Origin: Clostridiaceae bacterium AF10-41
GTDB lineage: Bacteria > Bacillota > Clostridia > Clostridiales > Clostridiaceae
DNA: 63,340 bases
Assembly (NCBI GenBank): GCA_027686065.1
Contig: JAQCTH010000013.1
Location: 1-63,340, forward strand
Direction: 5' to 3'
How positions within the stretch are numbered: position 1 is the first letter of the stretch; each line of letters begins with the position of its first letter. A program made the translations under genes and the position numbers. The notes beneath the pieces were generated by a model. It did no database searches. It had not been told where the DNA came from and worked only from the letters and a program-made list of their open reading frames with translations. Of the stretch, positions 38,676-47,845 are shown one piece after another.

Positions 38676-40007
38676 ATGTTACAAACAATTAAATCAAAAG
38701 GCGTAATGAATGAAAAATATATAACTATTGAAGAGGCATTAACTAAGATAAAAACCGGAGATATTATAGTTTCGGCTCTTGCAGCGGCAGAACCAAGAGA
38801 AATATTAAGAAATTTACACAATATATCAGGTAAAGTAAAGGATGTTACAGTAACAACATGCTTACCTATAGAAATGGCAGAATATTTTACCAATCCAACC
38901 TATAAAGAATCATTTAAGATGGATGGATGGTTTTATACAGCCGCAATGAGAAAAGCACATGGTAATGGAAATATTTCATTTATACCAAACCATTTACATT
39001 TAGCTGCAATAAAAAGATTAGCGCATAAAAGGCCAAATATATTTATAGGAACTGCAACTATGCCAGATAAGCATGGATATGTTTCATTATCTTTAAGTAA
39101 TGTATATGAAAAAAGAATGATAGAGGAAGCTGAGTTAGTAATTTTAGAGATAAATCCAAATTATCCAAGAACATTTGGAGATGTAGAGGTCCATATAAAT
39201 GATATAGATTATATGATAGAAACAAATTATGATGTTCCAGAACTTTTAGATGTTGAGCCAAATGAAAAAGACTTAAAGATAGGTAATTTTATATCAGATA
39301 GAATTAATGATGGTGATTGTATTCAATTAGGAATTGGTGGAATACCTAATGCAGTTGCGGCTTCATTAGTTAATAAAAAGGACTTGGGAATCCATACAGA
39401 AATGTTTACAACAGGTATGATGAAGCTTGTGAGATCAGGTGCAGTAAATGGCAAAAATAAAAATTTATATAAAGGAAAGCATATAGCAGCTTTTGCACTT
39501 GGAACAAAAGAGTTGTATGATTTTATAAATGATAATCCATCAGTTATGATAATGGATGGACATTGGACAAATGATCCATATATAATTGGATTAAATGATA
39601 ATCAAGTTTCTATAAATACAACAATAGAAATAGATTTAACAGGACAATGCGCTTCAGAATCAATAGGAGTAATACAATTTAGTGGAACTGGTGGGCAAGC
39701 AGACACAGCAATAGGAGCACAAAGATCAAAAAATGGACGTTCTTTTATTGCATTATATTCAACTGCAAAGGTTAAGAATAAGGAAACTGGTGAAAGAGAA
39801 GAAATATCTAAAATAGTTCCATTTTTAAAACCAGGGGCAGCTGTAAGTTTATCAAGAAATGATGTTGATATGGTTGTTACTGAGTATGGAATAGCAGAGT
39901 TAAAAGGAACCACTATTAGTGAGAGAGTTTATAGATTAATAAATATAGCTCATCCCAAATTTAAGGAAGAACTTTTAAATAGTGCAAAGAAACTTGGGTT
40001 AATTTAG
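38676..40007 (+). CDS. Acetyl-CoA hydrolase/transferase family CoA-transferase
   Basis: 443 residues of the family that includes 4-hydroxybutyrate, butyrate and succinate:acetate CoA-transferases. The catalytic glutamate is Glu242 in HTEMFTTGMM. Other marks are QLGIGGIPNAVA, GTGGQADTAIGAQRSKNG and TEYGIAELKGTT. It would move CoA from acetyl-CoA to an organic acid, i.e. activate the acid taken up by the neighbouring transporter. GGAGGG precedes the ATG. 24 bp separate it from the next gene. Substrate is inferred from context only. Confidence 0.88.
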   Translation: MLQTIKSKGVMNEKYITIEEALTKIKTGDIIVSALAAAEPREILRNLHNISGKVKDVTVTTCLPIEMAEYFTNPTYKESFKMDGWFYTAAMRKAHGNGNISFIPNHLHLAAIKRLAHKRPNIFIGTATMPDKHGYVSLSLSNVYEKRMIEEAELVILEINPNYPRTFGDVEVHINDIDYMIETNYDVPELLDVEPNEKDLKIGNFISDRINDGDCIQLGIGGIPNAVAASLVNKKDLGIHTEMFTTGMMKLVRSGAVNGKNKNLYKGKHIAAFALGTKELYDFINDNPSVMIMDGHWTNDPYIIGLNDNQVSINTTIEIDLTGQCASESIGVIQFSGTGGQADTAIGAQRSKNGRSFIALYSTAKVKNKETGEREEISKIVPFLKPGAAVSLSRNDVDMVVTEYGIAELKGTTISERVYRLINIAHPKFKEELLNSAKKLGLI

Positions 40008-40031
40008 AAAAGTTTAATTGGAGGTGCTAAT

Positions 40032-40847
40032 ATGCCTTTTATAAAATATAATGAAAAAAACATTTATTATGAAGTTCATGGAGAAGGAGAAGCTATAGTT
40101 ATTTTAAATGGTATAATGATGTCACATATGAGTTGGACAGCTTTTCTTCCAGAACTTAGTCGAAACAATAAGGTTGTACTTTTAGATTTTCTAGATCAAG
40201 GAAAATCAGATAAAATGGATAGGTTATACAAACAAGATTTGCAAGTTGAAGTAGTAAAGGCAGTAATAGATAAACTAGAATTAGATAAAATTAATTTATT
40301 TGGAATATCATATGGAGGAGAAGTAGCACTTCAATTTGCACTAAAGTACAAAAATTTATTAAATAAATTAATATTATTTAACACTACAAGTAACACAAAT
40401 TCATGGCTCCAAGATATTGGAAGAGGATGGATTAATGCAGCTGAAACAAAAGATGCAGAAACATTTTACAATGTAACAATACCAATAATATATTCACCAA
40501 GTTTTTATAATAAAAATATAGATTGGATGAATAAAAGAAGAGAAATTTTATATAAAGTATTTAAAGAAGACTTTCTTATATCAATGATGAGACTTATAAA
40601 AAGTGCAGAAGGATATGATGTTAAAGAAAAACTAAATGAAATTCATGTAAGCACATTAATAGTAAGCAGCGAATATGATTTTATAACTCCAGTTGCAGAG
40701 CAGGAAGATATTTATAAAGGTATTCCTAATTCCCAACATATATTAATAAGAGAATGTGGGCATGCATCTATGTATGAAAAGCCAAATGAATTTATTAATA
40801 TATTAAAAGGATATTTATTTGTTGAGAAAGAAATAAAAATAGTATAA
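40032..40847 (+). CDS. Alpha/beta hydrolase, second copy (in the CoA module)
   Basis: 271 residues, alpha/beta fold: HGEGEAIVILNGIMMSHMSW (oxyanion region), nucleophile elbow GISYGGEVALQFALKY (Ser near residue 95), acidic EYDFITP and catalytic His in ECGHASMYEKP. Cytoplasmic. In this context it could hydrolyse an ester, lactone, thioester or beta-diketone belonging to the pathway. GGAGGTG precedes the ATG. It is only distantly similar to the hydrolase at 26838. Confidence 0.83.
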   Translation: MPFIKYNEKNIYYEVHGEGEAIVILNGIMMSHMSWTAFLPELSRNNKVVLLDFLDQGKSDKMDRLYKQDLQVEVVKAVIDKLELDKINLFGISYGGEVALQFALKYKNLLNKLILFNTTSNTNSWLQDIGRGWINAAETKDAETFYNVTIPIIYSPSFYNKNIDWMNKRREILYKVFKEDFLISMMRLIKSAEGYDVKEKLNEIHVSTLIVSSEYDFITPVAEQEDIYKGIPNSQHILIRECGHASMYEKPNEFINILKGYLFVEKEIKIV

Positions 40848-40848
40848 T
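40819..40848 (+). promoter_or_regulatory. Candidate promoter of the tetR gene
   Basis: TTGTTG at 40819-40824 and TATAAT at 40843-40848, spacer 18 bp, inside the end of the preceding hydrolase gene. Operator 2 follows 18 bp later. Confidence 0.45.
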
Positions 40849-40865
40849 ATAGTAATATAAAGAAT

Positions 40866-40881
40866 GTAAGGGAGTACTTAC
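40866..40881. promoter_or_regulatory. Candidate TetR operator 2, before its own gene
   Basis: GTAAGGGAGTACTTAC: both half-sites of GTAAG-N6-CTTAC are perfect. It lies 34 bp before the tetR start codon, so autoregulation is likely. Confidence 0.65.
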
Positions 40882-40914
40882 TATATAACTAAACTGCTGA
40901 AAGGGAGAAAAATA

Positions 40915-41493
40915 ATGAAATACAACAATGATACAAGTAAAAAGATAATGAAAGTGGCATTAAAGTTATTTTCTGAGCAGGGATATTATCCGACTACAAC
41001 AAAGCAAATAGCAGAGGAAGCAGGCGTAAATGAATTAACTATTTTTAGGCATTTTGGGTCGAAAAGTAACTTGTTTCAAGTAACTACGGAACATTATGTA
41101 GTAGATTCTCATGTTGATTATATATTAAATGATACAGAAGAATTAGATTTTGAAGATAGTATGATGTTAATTTCAAAGAGAATTTATGATTTACTTGTTA
41201 AAAATACTAAACTGTATAAAGTCCAAATGAAGCTTGCAGATAATGAAAAAGATTTTGTTAAACTTAAGCTTTCGAGAAAGTTAATAAGCGTTCTTAAGGA
41301 ATACTTTATAAAGTTAAATGAAGAAAACATAACAAATGGGGAACCTGAAATAATGGCTGTAACATTAATTAATAGCCTTTTAGGAGCATTTACAGTTGAA
41401 TTATTAAGCGATAGTACAATAACAAAAATATCATGTGAAGATTTAGTTAAAGAACATACAAGACAATTTATTGCATTATATAAGATGGAATAA
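40915..41493 (+). CDS. TetR/AcrR family transcriptional regulator
   Basis: 192 residues. The N-terminal TetR helix-turn-helix (about 8-54) is clear: KKIMKVALKLFSEQGYYPTT then KQIAEEAGVNELTIFRHFGS. The C-terminal ligand domain is not specific to any known subfamily. The gene sits in the middle of the CoA module, and a shared palindrome is found upstream of it and of both flanking gene groups, which makes it the likely regulator of the module. The ligand is probably the imported acid or its CoA ester (inference). Confidence 0.9.
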   Translation: MKYNNDTSKKIMKVALKLFSEQGYYPTTTKQIAEEAGVNELTIFRHFGSKSNLFQVTTEHYVVDSHVDYILNDTEELDFEDSMMLISKRIYDLLVKNTKLYKVQMKLADNEKDFVKLKLSRKLISVLKEYFIKLNEENITNGEPEIMAVTLINSLLGAFTVELLSDSTITKISCEDLVKEHTRQFIALYKME

Positions 41494-41586
41494 ATATTAT
41501 AATTAAATAACATATATTTTAAATTTATAGTTTTAAGTAAAAGTAGTATTTAAGAAATTTATATAAAAAATTAATAAAAGAAAATT

Positions 41587-41622
41587 AATTAATCTTACTA
41601 AAAAGGAAGGATTAATTTTTTT
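41587..41622 (+). terminator. Terminator after tetR
   Basis: AATTAATCTT pairs with AAGGATTAATT (one bulge), followed by a T-run. It should separate tetR from the fabG group. Confidence 0.65.
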
Positions 41623-41633
41623 AAAACAAATAT

Positions 41634-41649
41634 GTAAGTAAGTACTTAC
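41634..41649. promoter_or_regulatory. Candidate TetR operator 3, before the fabG-thiolase-maoC-pta-ackA genes
   Basis: GTAAGTAAGTACTTAC, with perfect half-sites and flanking T and A that extend the symmetry to TGTAAG-N6-CTTACA. It lies 5 bp before the fabG Shine-Dalgarno. I found no clean -35/-10 pair in front of it. Confidence 0.65.
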
Positions 41650-41666
41650 AAAAATGGAGGATTAAA

Positions 41667-42389
41667 ATGTTAAGATTAGAAAATAAAGTTGCTATAGTTA
41701 CAGGAGCATCTCAAGGAATTGGAAGATGTATTGCAGAGACATTTGCTAGAGAAGGGGCTAAGGTAATAGCTGTTGATATGAATAAGTTACCTTATGAGAA
41801 TAAGAATATATATGGATATGAAGTAAACGTTACCGATAGAAATGGAATAAAAGTATTTTTTGATACTATAATAGAGAAATTTGGACGAGTAGATATTTTA
41901 GTTAATAATGCAGGTATAACTAGAGATGCATTAATCCAAAAAATGACAGAAGAAATGTGGGATTTAGTTATAAATGTTAATTTAAAGGGATTATTTAATA
42001 TTGCACAATTAGTTGGACCACAAATGATGGAAAATGGAGCGGGATCAATAATTAATATAGCTTCTATAGTAGGTGAATATGGAAATGTTGGACAAACTAA
42101 TTATGCAGCAACCAAAGCAGGTGTAATAGGAATGACAAAGACATGGGCAAAGGAGTTTGCAAGAAAAGGAGCAAAGGTAAGAGTTAATTCAGTAGCACCT
42201 GGATATATAAATACAGATATGATGAAAACTGTACCAGAAAAGGTATTAGAAAATATGAGAGGAAAAACTATGCTTGGAAGACTTGGAGAGCCAGAGGAAA
42301 TTGCAAATGCAGTCTTATTCTTAGCTAGTGATGAATCATCATATATAACAGGACATAATTTATCAGTTAATGGTGGAATGAGATTATAG
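41667..42389 (+). CDS. 3-oxoacyl reductase / 3-hydroxyacyl dehydrogenase, SDR family (FabG/PhaB-like)
   Basis: 240 residues, short-chain dehydrogenase: cofactor motif TGASQGIGR (12-20), NNAG (80-83), catalytic Ser133, Tyr146 and Lys150 (TNYAATKAG), C-terminal [17 protein letters not shown]. By context it interconverts 3-oxoacyl-CoA and (R)-3-hydroxyacyl-CoA rather than serving fatty-acid synthesis, since thiolase and a MaoC hydratase follow. ATGGAGG precedes the ATG. AGGAGG at its end serves the thiolase gene. Confidence 0.9.
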   Translation: MLRLENKVAIVTGASQGIGRCIAETFAREGAKVIAVDMNKLPYENKNIYGYEVNVTDRNGIKVFFDTIIEKFGRVDILVNNAGITRDALIQKMTEEMWDLVINVNLKGLFNIAQLVGPQMMENGAGSIINIASIVGEYGNVGQTNYAATKAGVIGMTKTWAKEFARKGAKVRVNSVAPGYINTDMMKTVPEKVLENMRGKTMLGRLGEPEEIANAVLFLASDESSYITGHNLSVNGGMRL

Positions 42390-42399
42390 GAGGATGAGT

Positions 42400-43581
42400 A
42401 TGAGAGATGTAGTTATAGTATCAGCAGTAAGAACTCCAATTGGAAGCTTTGGAGGAGGTTTATCTAAGTTTACAGCTGTAGATTTAGGGGTATTTGCAGC
42501 TAAAGAGGCTATAAAAAGAGCAAACATAAACCCAGAAGAAATAAATGAAGTATTAATAGGGAATGTTCTTGGGAGTGGACTTGGACAAAATATAGCAAGA
42601 CAAATATCAGTAAAATCAGGAATTCCAGTTGAAGTACCAAGTATGACATTAAATAAGCTTTGTGGATCAGGACTTAGATCAATTACATTAGCAGTACAAG
42701 AAATTATGCTAGGGGATGCTGACGTGATTTTATGTGGAGGAACAGAAAGTATGAGTAATGCCCCATATATAATTCCTTCAGCAAGATTTGGGCAAAGAAT
42801 GGGACACGGTAAATTAGTAGATACAATGATAGAAGATGGATTAACAGACGCTTTTAATAAATATCACATGGGAATAACAGCAGAAAATATAGCAGAAAAA
42901 TGGAACATATCAAGGGAGGAACAAGATAAATTTGCTGTAGAAAGCCAAAGAAAAGCAAGAGAAGCCCAAGAGTTAGGAAAATTTAATGAAGAAATAGTTA
43001 AAATCGAAATTCCAAATAAAAAGGGAGAGCCTAGTATATTTGATAAAGATGAGTATATAAAGGCAGATGTAACTTTAGAAAAATTAAGCAAGTTAAAAAC
43101 TGCTTTTAAGAAAGATGGAACTGTAACAGCAGGAAATGCATCAGGAATTAATGATGGAGCAGCTATGATTATAGTAATGAGTAAAGAGAAAGCAGATAAT
43201 TTAGGATTAAAACCATTAGCAACAATAAAAGGATATGGTTCAGCAGGAGTAGATCCATCAATAATGGGTTATGGACCTGTACCAGCAACTAGAAATGCTC
43301 TAAAAAAGGCAAATTGGACAGTAAAAGATTTAGATTTAATTGAAGCTAATGAAGCATTTGCAGCTCAATCAATTTCAGTAGTTAATGATTTGGAATTGGA
43401 TTTAAGTAAAGTTAATGTAAATGGAGGAGCAATAGCTTTAGGACACCCTATAGGTTGTTCAGGTGCCAGAATAGTAGTTACATTGCTTCATGAAATGCAA
43501 AGAAGAGATTCTAAAAAAGGATTAGCAACACTTTGTATAGGTGGAGGAATGGGAACAGCAATATTAGTTGAAAGAGAATAA
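42400..43581 (+). CDS. thlA: Acetyl-CoA acetyltransferase (thiolase)
   Basis: 393 residues. I choose ATG 42400, six bases after AGGAGG; the earlier ATG at 42394 touches that site. The catalytic residues are Cys88 (LNKLCGSGL), His349 ([10 protein letters not shown]) and Cys379 (CIGGGMG). It makes or cleaves acetoacetyl-CoA or longer 3-ketoacyl-CoA. In this module cleavage to acetyl-CoA, feeding Pta, is the simplest reading; the reverse, condensing direction cannot be excluded. Central-metabolism thiolase is likely to exist elsewhere too. Confidence 0.92.
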   Translation: MRDVVIVSAVRTPIGSFGGGLSKFTAVDLGVFAAKEAIKRANINPEEINEVLIGNVLGSGLGQNIARQISVKSGIPVEVPSMTLNKLCGSGLRSITLAVQEIMLGDADVILCGGTESMSNAPYIIPSARFGQRMGHGKLVDTMIEDGLTDAFNKYHMGITAENIAEKWNISREEQDKFAVESQRKAREAQELGKFNEEIVKIEIPNKKGEPSIFDKDEYIKADVTLEKLSKLKTAFKKDGTVTAGNASGINDGAAMIIVMSKEKADNLGLKPLATIKGYGSAGVDPSIMGYGPVPATRNALKKANWTVKDLDLIEANEAFAAQSISVVNDLELDLSKVNVNGGAIALGHPIGCSGARIVVTLLHEMQRRDSKKGLATLCIGGGMGTAILVERE

Positions 43582-43599
43582 TAGGAGGATAGGATTAAT

Positions 43600-44016
43600 A
43601 TGAAAGGTAAAACTATAAATGAAATAAATTTAGGAGATAAATCTAGTTATAGCAGGACAGTATGTGAGGCTGATGTAATTTTATTTGGAGGTGTAAGTGG
43701 TGATTTAAATCCAGCACATTTCAATGAAGAATATTCTAAAGATACTATGTTTAAAGGAAGAATAGCTCATGGAATGTTGTCCGCTGGATATATATCAACT
43801 GTTCTTGGAATGCAACTTCCAGGTCCAGGAACAATATATCTTTCACAAGAATTAAAATTTACATCTCCAGTTAGATTTGGAGATACTATAACAGCAACAG
43901 TAGAAGTTATAGAGAAACTAGAAGAAAAAAATAGAATAACTCTTGAGACAATTTGTACAAACCAAAGAGGAGAAGTTGTAGTTAAGGGAAAGGCTGTAGT
44001 AATGCCTCCTAAATAA
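43600..44016 (+). CDS. MaoC-like (R)-specific enoyl-CoA hydratase
   Basis: 138 residues with the hot-dog fold hydratase-2 motif: GDLNPAHFNEEY, in which Asp35 and His40 match the catalytic pair of PhaJ, then FKGRIAHGML and LKFTSPVRFGDTITA. It hydrates enoyl-CoA to (R)-3-hydroxyacyl-CoA or the reverse, which fits the FabG/PhaB-like enzyme two genes upstream. GGAGGA precedes the ATG. A 60-bp gap with the palindrome CCTAATATTAGG leads to pta. Confidence 0.88.
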   Translation: MKGKTINEINLGDKSSYSRTVCEADVILFGGVSGDLNPAHFNEEYSKDTMFKGRIAHGMLSAGYISTVLGMQLPGPGTIYLSQELKFTSPVRFGDTITATVEVIEKLEEKNRITLETICTNQRGEVVVKGKAVVMPPK

Positions 44017-44075
44017 CATTTCTTATAACATATATGAAGTCTTTATAAAAATATCCTAATATTAGGGGGAAAGAC

Positions 44076-45083
44076 ATGGAACTTTTAAATAAATTATATG
44101 AAATTGCTAAAGAGAATACAAAGAAGATTGTTTTACCAGAGGGAGAAGAAGAAAGAACTATATTAGCAGCCGTTAAAATAAATGATATGAAAGTAGCTCA
44201 TCCTATATTGATTGGGAATTACGAGACTATTTTAAATAAAGCAAAAAATTTAGATGTAGATATGGATGAAATAGATATAATAGATCCAGAAACATCAGAT
44301 AAACTTCAAAATTATATAGAGAAGTTTTATGAGTTAAGAAAAAATAAGGGAATGACTATAGAAAAAGCTAACAGCATAGTTAAAGATCCTCTATATTTTA
44401 GCACAATGATGGTAAAATGTAATGATGCAGATGGAATGGTATCAGGAGCAATTCATACAACAGGAGATTTATTAAGACCAGGGCTTCAAGTAATAAAAAC
44501 TTGCAAAGGGGTTTCAGTAGTATCAAGTTTCTTTATAATGATGATTCCTAATTCATGCTATGGAGAAGCAGGAATGGTATTATTTGCTGATTGTGCCGTA
44601 AATCCAAATCCAAATTATAAAGAGCTTGCAGAAATAGCAATAGCAACTGCAGATACGGCAAGAAATGTTTGTAATATAGAGCCAAGGGTTGCAATGTTAA
44701 GTTTTTCAACTATGGGATCAGCAGATCATGAAACTGTGGAAAAAGTAAGAATGGCGACAGAGCTAGCTAAGAATATGAGACCAGATTTATTAATTGATGG
44801 AGAATTACAGTTAGATTCTGCAATAGTACCAAAAGTTGCAAAGCAAAAAGCTCCAAATAGTAGTGTGGCTGGAAGAGCTAATGTTTTAATATTTCCAGAT
44901 TTACAATCAGGTAATATAGGGTATAAACTTGTACAAAGATTTGCTAATGCTGAAGCTATAGGGCCTATATGTCAAGGGTTTGCTAAACCTATAAATGATT
45001 TATCTAGAGGGTGCTCAGTAGAAGATATAGTAAATGTAGTAGTTTTGACTTCTGTACAATCTCAATCAAAAATTACATTGTAG
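44076..45083 (+). CDS. pta: Phosphate acetyltransferase
   Basis: 335 residues: short Pta form. VLPEGEEERTILAAV (about 19-33), GMVSGAIHTTGDLLRPGLQ, GEAGMVLFADCAVNP, MLSFSTMGSADHETVEKV and the C-terminal NVLIFPDLQSGNIGYKLVQR are all typical. It makes acetyl phosphate from acetyl-CoA; a phosphotransbutyrylase is less likely by length and motifs. It is coupled to ackA 19 bp downstream. Being attached to the hydratase and thiolase genes, it may be a pathway-dedicated second copy. Confidence 0.93.
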   Translation: MELLNKLYEIAKENTKKIVLPEGEEERTILAAVKINDMKVAHPILIGNYETILNKAKNLDVDMDEIDIIDPETSDKLQNYIEKFYELRKNKGMTIEKANSIVKDPLYFSTMMVKCNDADGMVSGAIHTTGDLLRPGLQVIKTCKGVSVVSSFFIMMIPNSCYGEAGMVLFADCAVNPNPNYKELAEIAIATADTARNVCNIEPRVAMLSFSTMGSADHETVEKVRMATELAKNMRPDLLIDGELQLDSAIVPKVAKQKAPNSSVAGRANVLIFPDLQSGNIGYKLVQRFANAEAIGPICQGFAKPINDLSRGCSVEDIVNVVVLTSVQSQSKITL

Positions 45084-45101
45084 TAGAGGTGAAGATAAAA
45101 T

Positions 45102-46295
45102 ATGAAAATACTAGTTATTAATTGTGGAAGTTCATCATTAAAATATCAGCTAATAGAGATGCAAGATAAAGCATTAATATGCAAGGGATTAGTTGAAAGA
45201 ATAGGGCTAGATGGTTCTATATTAATGCATGAGAACCATAAGGGCGAAAGATACAAAAAAGAAATTGAAATAAGAAATCATAAAGAAGCTATAAATAGAG
45301 TCTTAGATATTTTAGTAGATAAAAATATCGGAGCAATTAAAGATTTAAATGAAATATTTGCGGTAGGACATAGAGTTGTCCATGGAGGAGAAAAATACTC
45401 AAAATCAGTAGTTATAGATGAAGAAGTATTAAAGCATTTAGAAGAATGTACAAAATTAGCACCAATTCATAATCCACCAAATATAACTGGAATCAAGGCA
45501 TGTATGGATTTAATGGATGATACTCCTATGGTAGCTGTCTTTGATACAGCTTTTCATCAGACAATGCCAGAGGTTGCATATATTTATCCAATAGAATATA
45601 GCCTTTATGAAAACTATAAGATAAGAAAGTATGGTTTCCATGGAACATCACATAAATATGTATCTCAAAAATTAAGTGAAATAATGAATCAAAGTATAAA
45701 AGATTTGAAAATAGTAAGTTGTCATTTAGGAAATGGAGCGAGTATATCAGCTGTAAAAAATGGAAGATCAATAGATACATCCATGGGTTTTACGCCATTA
45801 GCCGGAATAGCTATGGGCACAAGATCTGGAAATATAGATCCTTCAATATCTACCTTTTTAATTGAAGAGTGTGGATATACGGTAGAGGAAGCAAATGAAT
45901 CTTTAAACAAGAAATCAGGAGTTTTAGGGATATCAGGAATAAGTTCTGACTTCAGGGATCTGGAAAGGTCTGCATTAGAAGGAAATAAAAGAGCAAAGCT
46001 CGCATTAGATATTTTCTATTATAGAATAAGAGGACAAATAGCAGCCTATGCAGCTCATATGGGTGGAGTAGATGCAATTATTTTCACAGCAGGAATTGGT
46101 GAAAATTCCATAACAACCAGAAAAGAATGTTTAAAAGGCTTAGAATTTTTAGGCGTGGAAATTGATGATGAAAGAAACAATATAAGAGGAGAAATAGCAA
46201 AAATTTCAAATGATAAGTCTAAGGTGAAGGTTTATGTAATACCAACAAATGAAGAGTTGATGATAGCAAATGAAACATTGGAAGTATTAAATTAA
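45102..46295 (+). CDS. ackA: Acetate kinase
   Basis: 397 residues, ASKHA family: [14 protein letters not shown] at the N-terminus, [59 protein letters not shown] and FTAGIGENS. Makes ATP and acetate from acetyl phosphate. Last gene of the module; the family A palindrome starting 31 bp after its stop may work as terminator. Butyrate kinase is excluded by the motifs. Confidence 0.95.
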   Translation: MKILVINCGSSSLKYQLIEMQDKALICKGLVERIGLDGSILMHENHKGERYKKEIEIRNHKEAINRVLDILVDKNIGAIKDLNEIFAVGHRVVHGGEKYSKSVVIDEEVLKHLEECTKLAPIHNPPNITGIKACMDLMDDTPMVAVFDTAFHQTMPEVAYIYPIEYSLYENYKIRKYGFHGTSHKYVSQKLSEIMNQSIKDLKIVSCHLGNGASISAVKNGRSIDTSMGFTPLAGIAMGTRSGNIDPSISTFLIEECGYTVEEANESLNKKSGVLGISGISSDFRDLERSALEGNKRAKLALDIFYYRIRGQIAAYAAHMGGVDAIIFTAGIGENSITTRKECLKGLEFLGVEIDDERNNIRGEIAKISNDKSKVKVYVIPTNEELMIANETLEVLN

Positions 46296-46325
46296 TTAGT
46301 TTTCTCATCAAATAACCCTTATATA

Positions 46326-46428
46326 AATTGCGAAGTAATTTATTTAGTGCACGGAGCATAATTCACAGTTGTTTTATCCAAGAAACTGTGAATTGTGAAC
46401 TACAAACTAGAAATTTTACTTCGCAAAA
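46326..46428. repeat. Dispersed palindromic repeat, family A, after ackA
   Basis: Complete palindrome: TTGCGAAGTAATTT at the left end pairs with AAATTTTACTTCGCAA at the right end, and AATTCACAGTT pairs with AACTGTGAATT around a short centre. It lies between convergent ackA and the 3D-domain gene and could serve as terminator for both. Confidence 0.7.
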
Positions 46429-46430
46429 CT

Positions 46431-47600
46431 TTACCATTGTCCAGGATATGCAATAAGATTAACGGTAACTGTTCTTCTACCAAAAGCAAAACAGTCTTCG
46501 TTAGAATTCATATAAACATCTAGTTTATTTCCTTTAATTGCCCCACCAGTATCTGAAGCAATAGCATAGCCATAACCTTCAACATAAACCTTAGAGCCTA
46601 AAGGAATAACTTTTGGATCAACAGCAACTGTGCTTAATCCATTAGGATCGCGGACAGGCTTAAGGCCCATTGCGGTAAACCCATGTCCAGTATAGGCTGT
46701 TGCAACCATAGAATATGTAGATAAATACCCACTGGGATTTTCCACTGAATTGGAAGTTGTCTGATTACTTTCGTTTAAAGAAATTATATAATTACCAGAA
46801 TCAATAGCAACATTTACTAAACCTATGACATAATCACTATTAAGTTGAGGTAACATATATTGCAGTGTATTAACAGCATTTTGAATTTCGTAAATTGATG
46901 AAGAGTTTGAGCTTATAATTGATAATGGATAAGAAACTAAATTTTCCTCATTTGCTTCAATTATAGCCATAATTTCATCTTTTCTTGAATTTAATTCATC
47001 TAAAAGCTTTTGCTGATTTTCTTTTTTACTATTGACTTCATTTAAATTAGTTTCAATAGATTTTTTTAATTGCAGCAAATTATCTTGTTTTTTTTGAATT
47101 TCAATTGCATCTTTATCAAGAGATTCTTTTTTTTCGTTTACTTCTAAAATAATTTCTTTGTCTACTGAAATTATTTTACTCATAGTTTGGACTCTATCCA
47201 ACATATCAAATATATTTTTGGAAGTTATTAAATAAACAATCATATCTGTAGCCATATTACTTTTATACATAGAACGAACACGTCCATCAATAGTTTTTTG
47301 CTTGTCCTCAATTTCTAGCTTTGCTTCTTCAATTTTATGGGTAATAGTTGTTATTTCATTTTCAGTATCTTGGATTTCAGAGTTATTTTCATCTAGCTTT
47401 GAATTAAGACCTTCTATTTCAATATTTAATTTAGCTATTTCAGAATCTAGCTCCAAAGTATCCTCATCCAATTGTTCATATTTAACTTTATTATCTTGGA
47501 TTACTTGTGTTTCCGAAGAATTAGGTTCTGCAAATACTATATTATTATTTAAAAGCAATAATAATACCATGGTTGCAGATAATAAAGTTCTTTTTGCCAA
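46431..47600 (-). CDS. Secreted coiled-coil protein with C-terminal 3D domain (probable peptidoglycan hydrolase)
   Basis: 389 residues from TTG 47600, eight bases after GGAGGT. Signal peptide (about 1-24, ending VFAEP), long coiled coil (about 35-225, rich in Glu, Lys and Leu, like the N-terminal part of CwlO/PcsB proteins), a short linker, and a C-terminal 3D domain (about 295-385) with its three conserved Asp in TVAVDPKVIPLGS, ASDTGGAIKG and KLDVYM. 3D domains have the double-psi-barrel fold of MltA-type lytic transglycosylases. So it probably cuts or binds cell wall. Confidence 0.85.
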   Translation of the reverse strand: MAKRTLLSATMVLLLLLNNNIVFAEPNSSETQVIQDNKVKYEQLDEDTLELDSEIAKLNIEIEGLNSKLDENNSEIQDTENEITTITHKIEEAKLEIEDKQKTIDGRVRSMYKSNMATDMIVYLITSKNIFDMLDRVQTMSKIISVDKEIILEVNEKKESLDKDAIEIQKKQDNLLQLKKSIETNLNEVNSKKENQQKLLDELNSRKDEIMAIIEANEENLVSYPLSIISSNSSSIYEIQNAVNTLQYMLPQLNSDYVIGLVNVAIDSGNYIISLNESNQTTSNSVENPSGYLSTYSMVATAYTGHGFTAMGLKPVRDPNGLSTVAVDPKVIPLGSKVYVEGYGYAIASDTGGAIKGNKLDVYMNSNEDCFAFGRRTVTVNLIAYPGQW

Positions 47601-47756
47601 AATATACACCTCCAATTAAAATTAAGCAAAGGCTACATTTAATTTTACGAAATTAATAATATAATATTCTTTGATATTTTCTATCCTACAATAAATATTA
47701 AAGATTGGCAAGACTGCAAATTATAATGCAAAAAATGAAAAAATTAAAAATAAAAG

Positions 47757-47801
47757 AATTAAAACCCATCTACTTCAGGCAAGCTTAAATAGATAGGCTT
47801 T
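47757..47801 (-). terminator. Terminator after argF (minus strand)
   Basis: On the minus strand CCTATCTA pairs with TAGATGGG and TTTT follows. It lies about 45 bp past the argF stop codon. Confidence 0.65.
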
Positions 47802-47845
47802 ATACAAAGTCTAGTGATTTTTTATTCTTTCATTTTCAATAAATT

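Noticed and set aside
44055..44066. CCTAATATTAGG palindrome before pta as an operator
   Set aside because: A perfect 12-bp palindrome, but AT-rich, single, overlapping the Shine-Dalgarno region and unlike the TetR palindrome; chance is likely.
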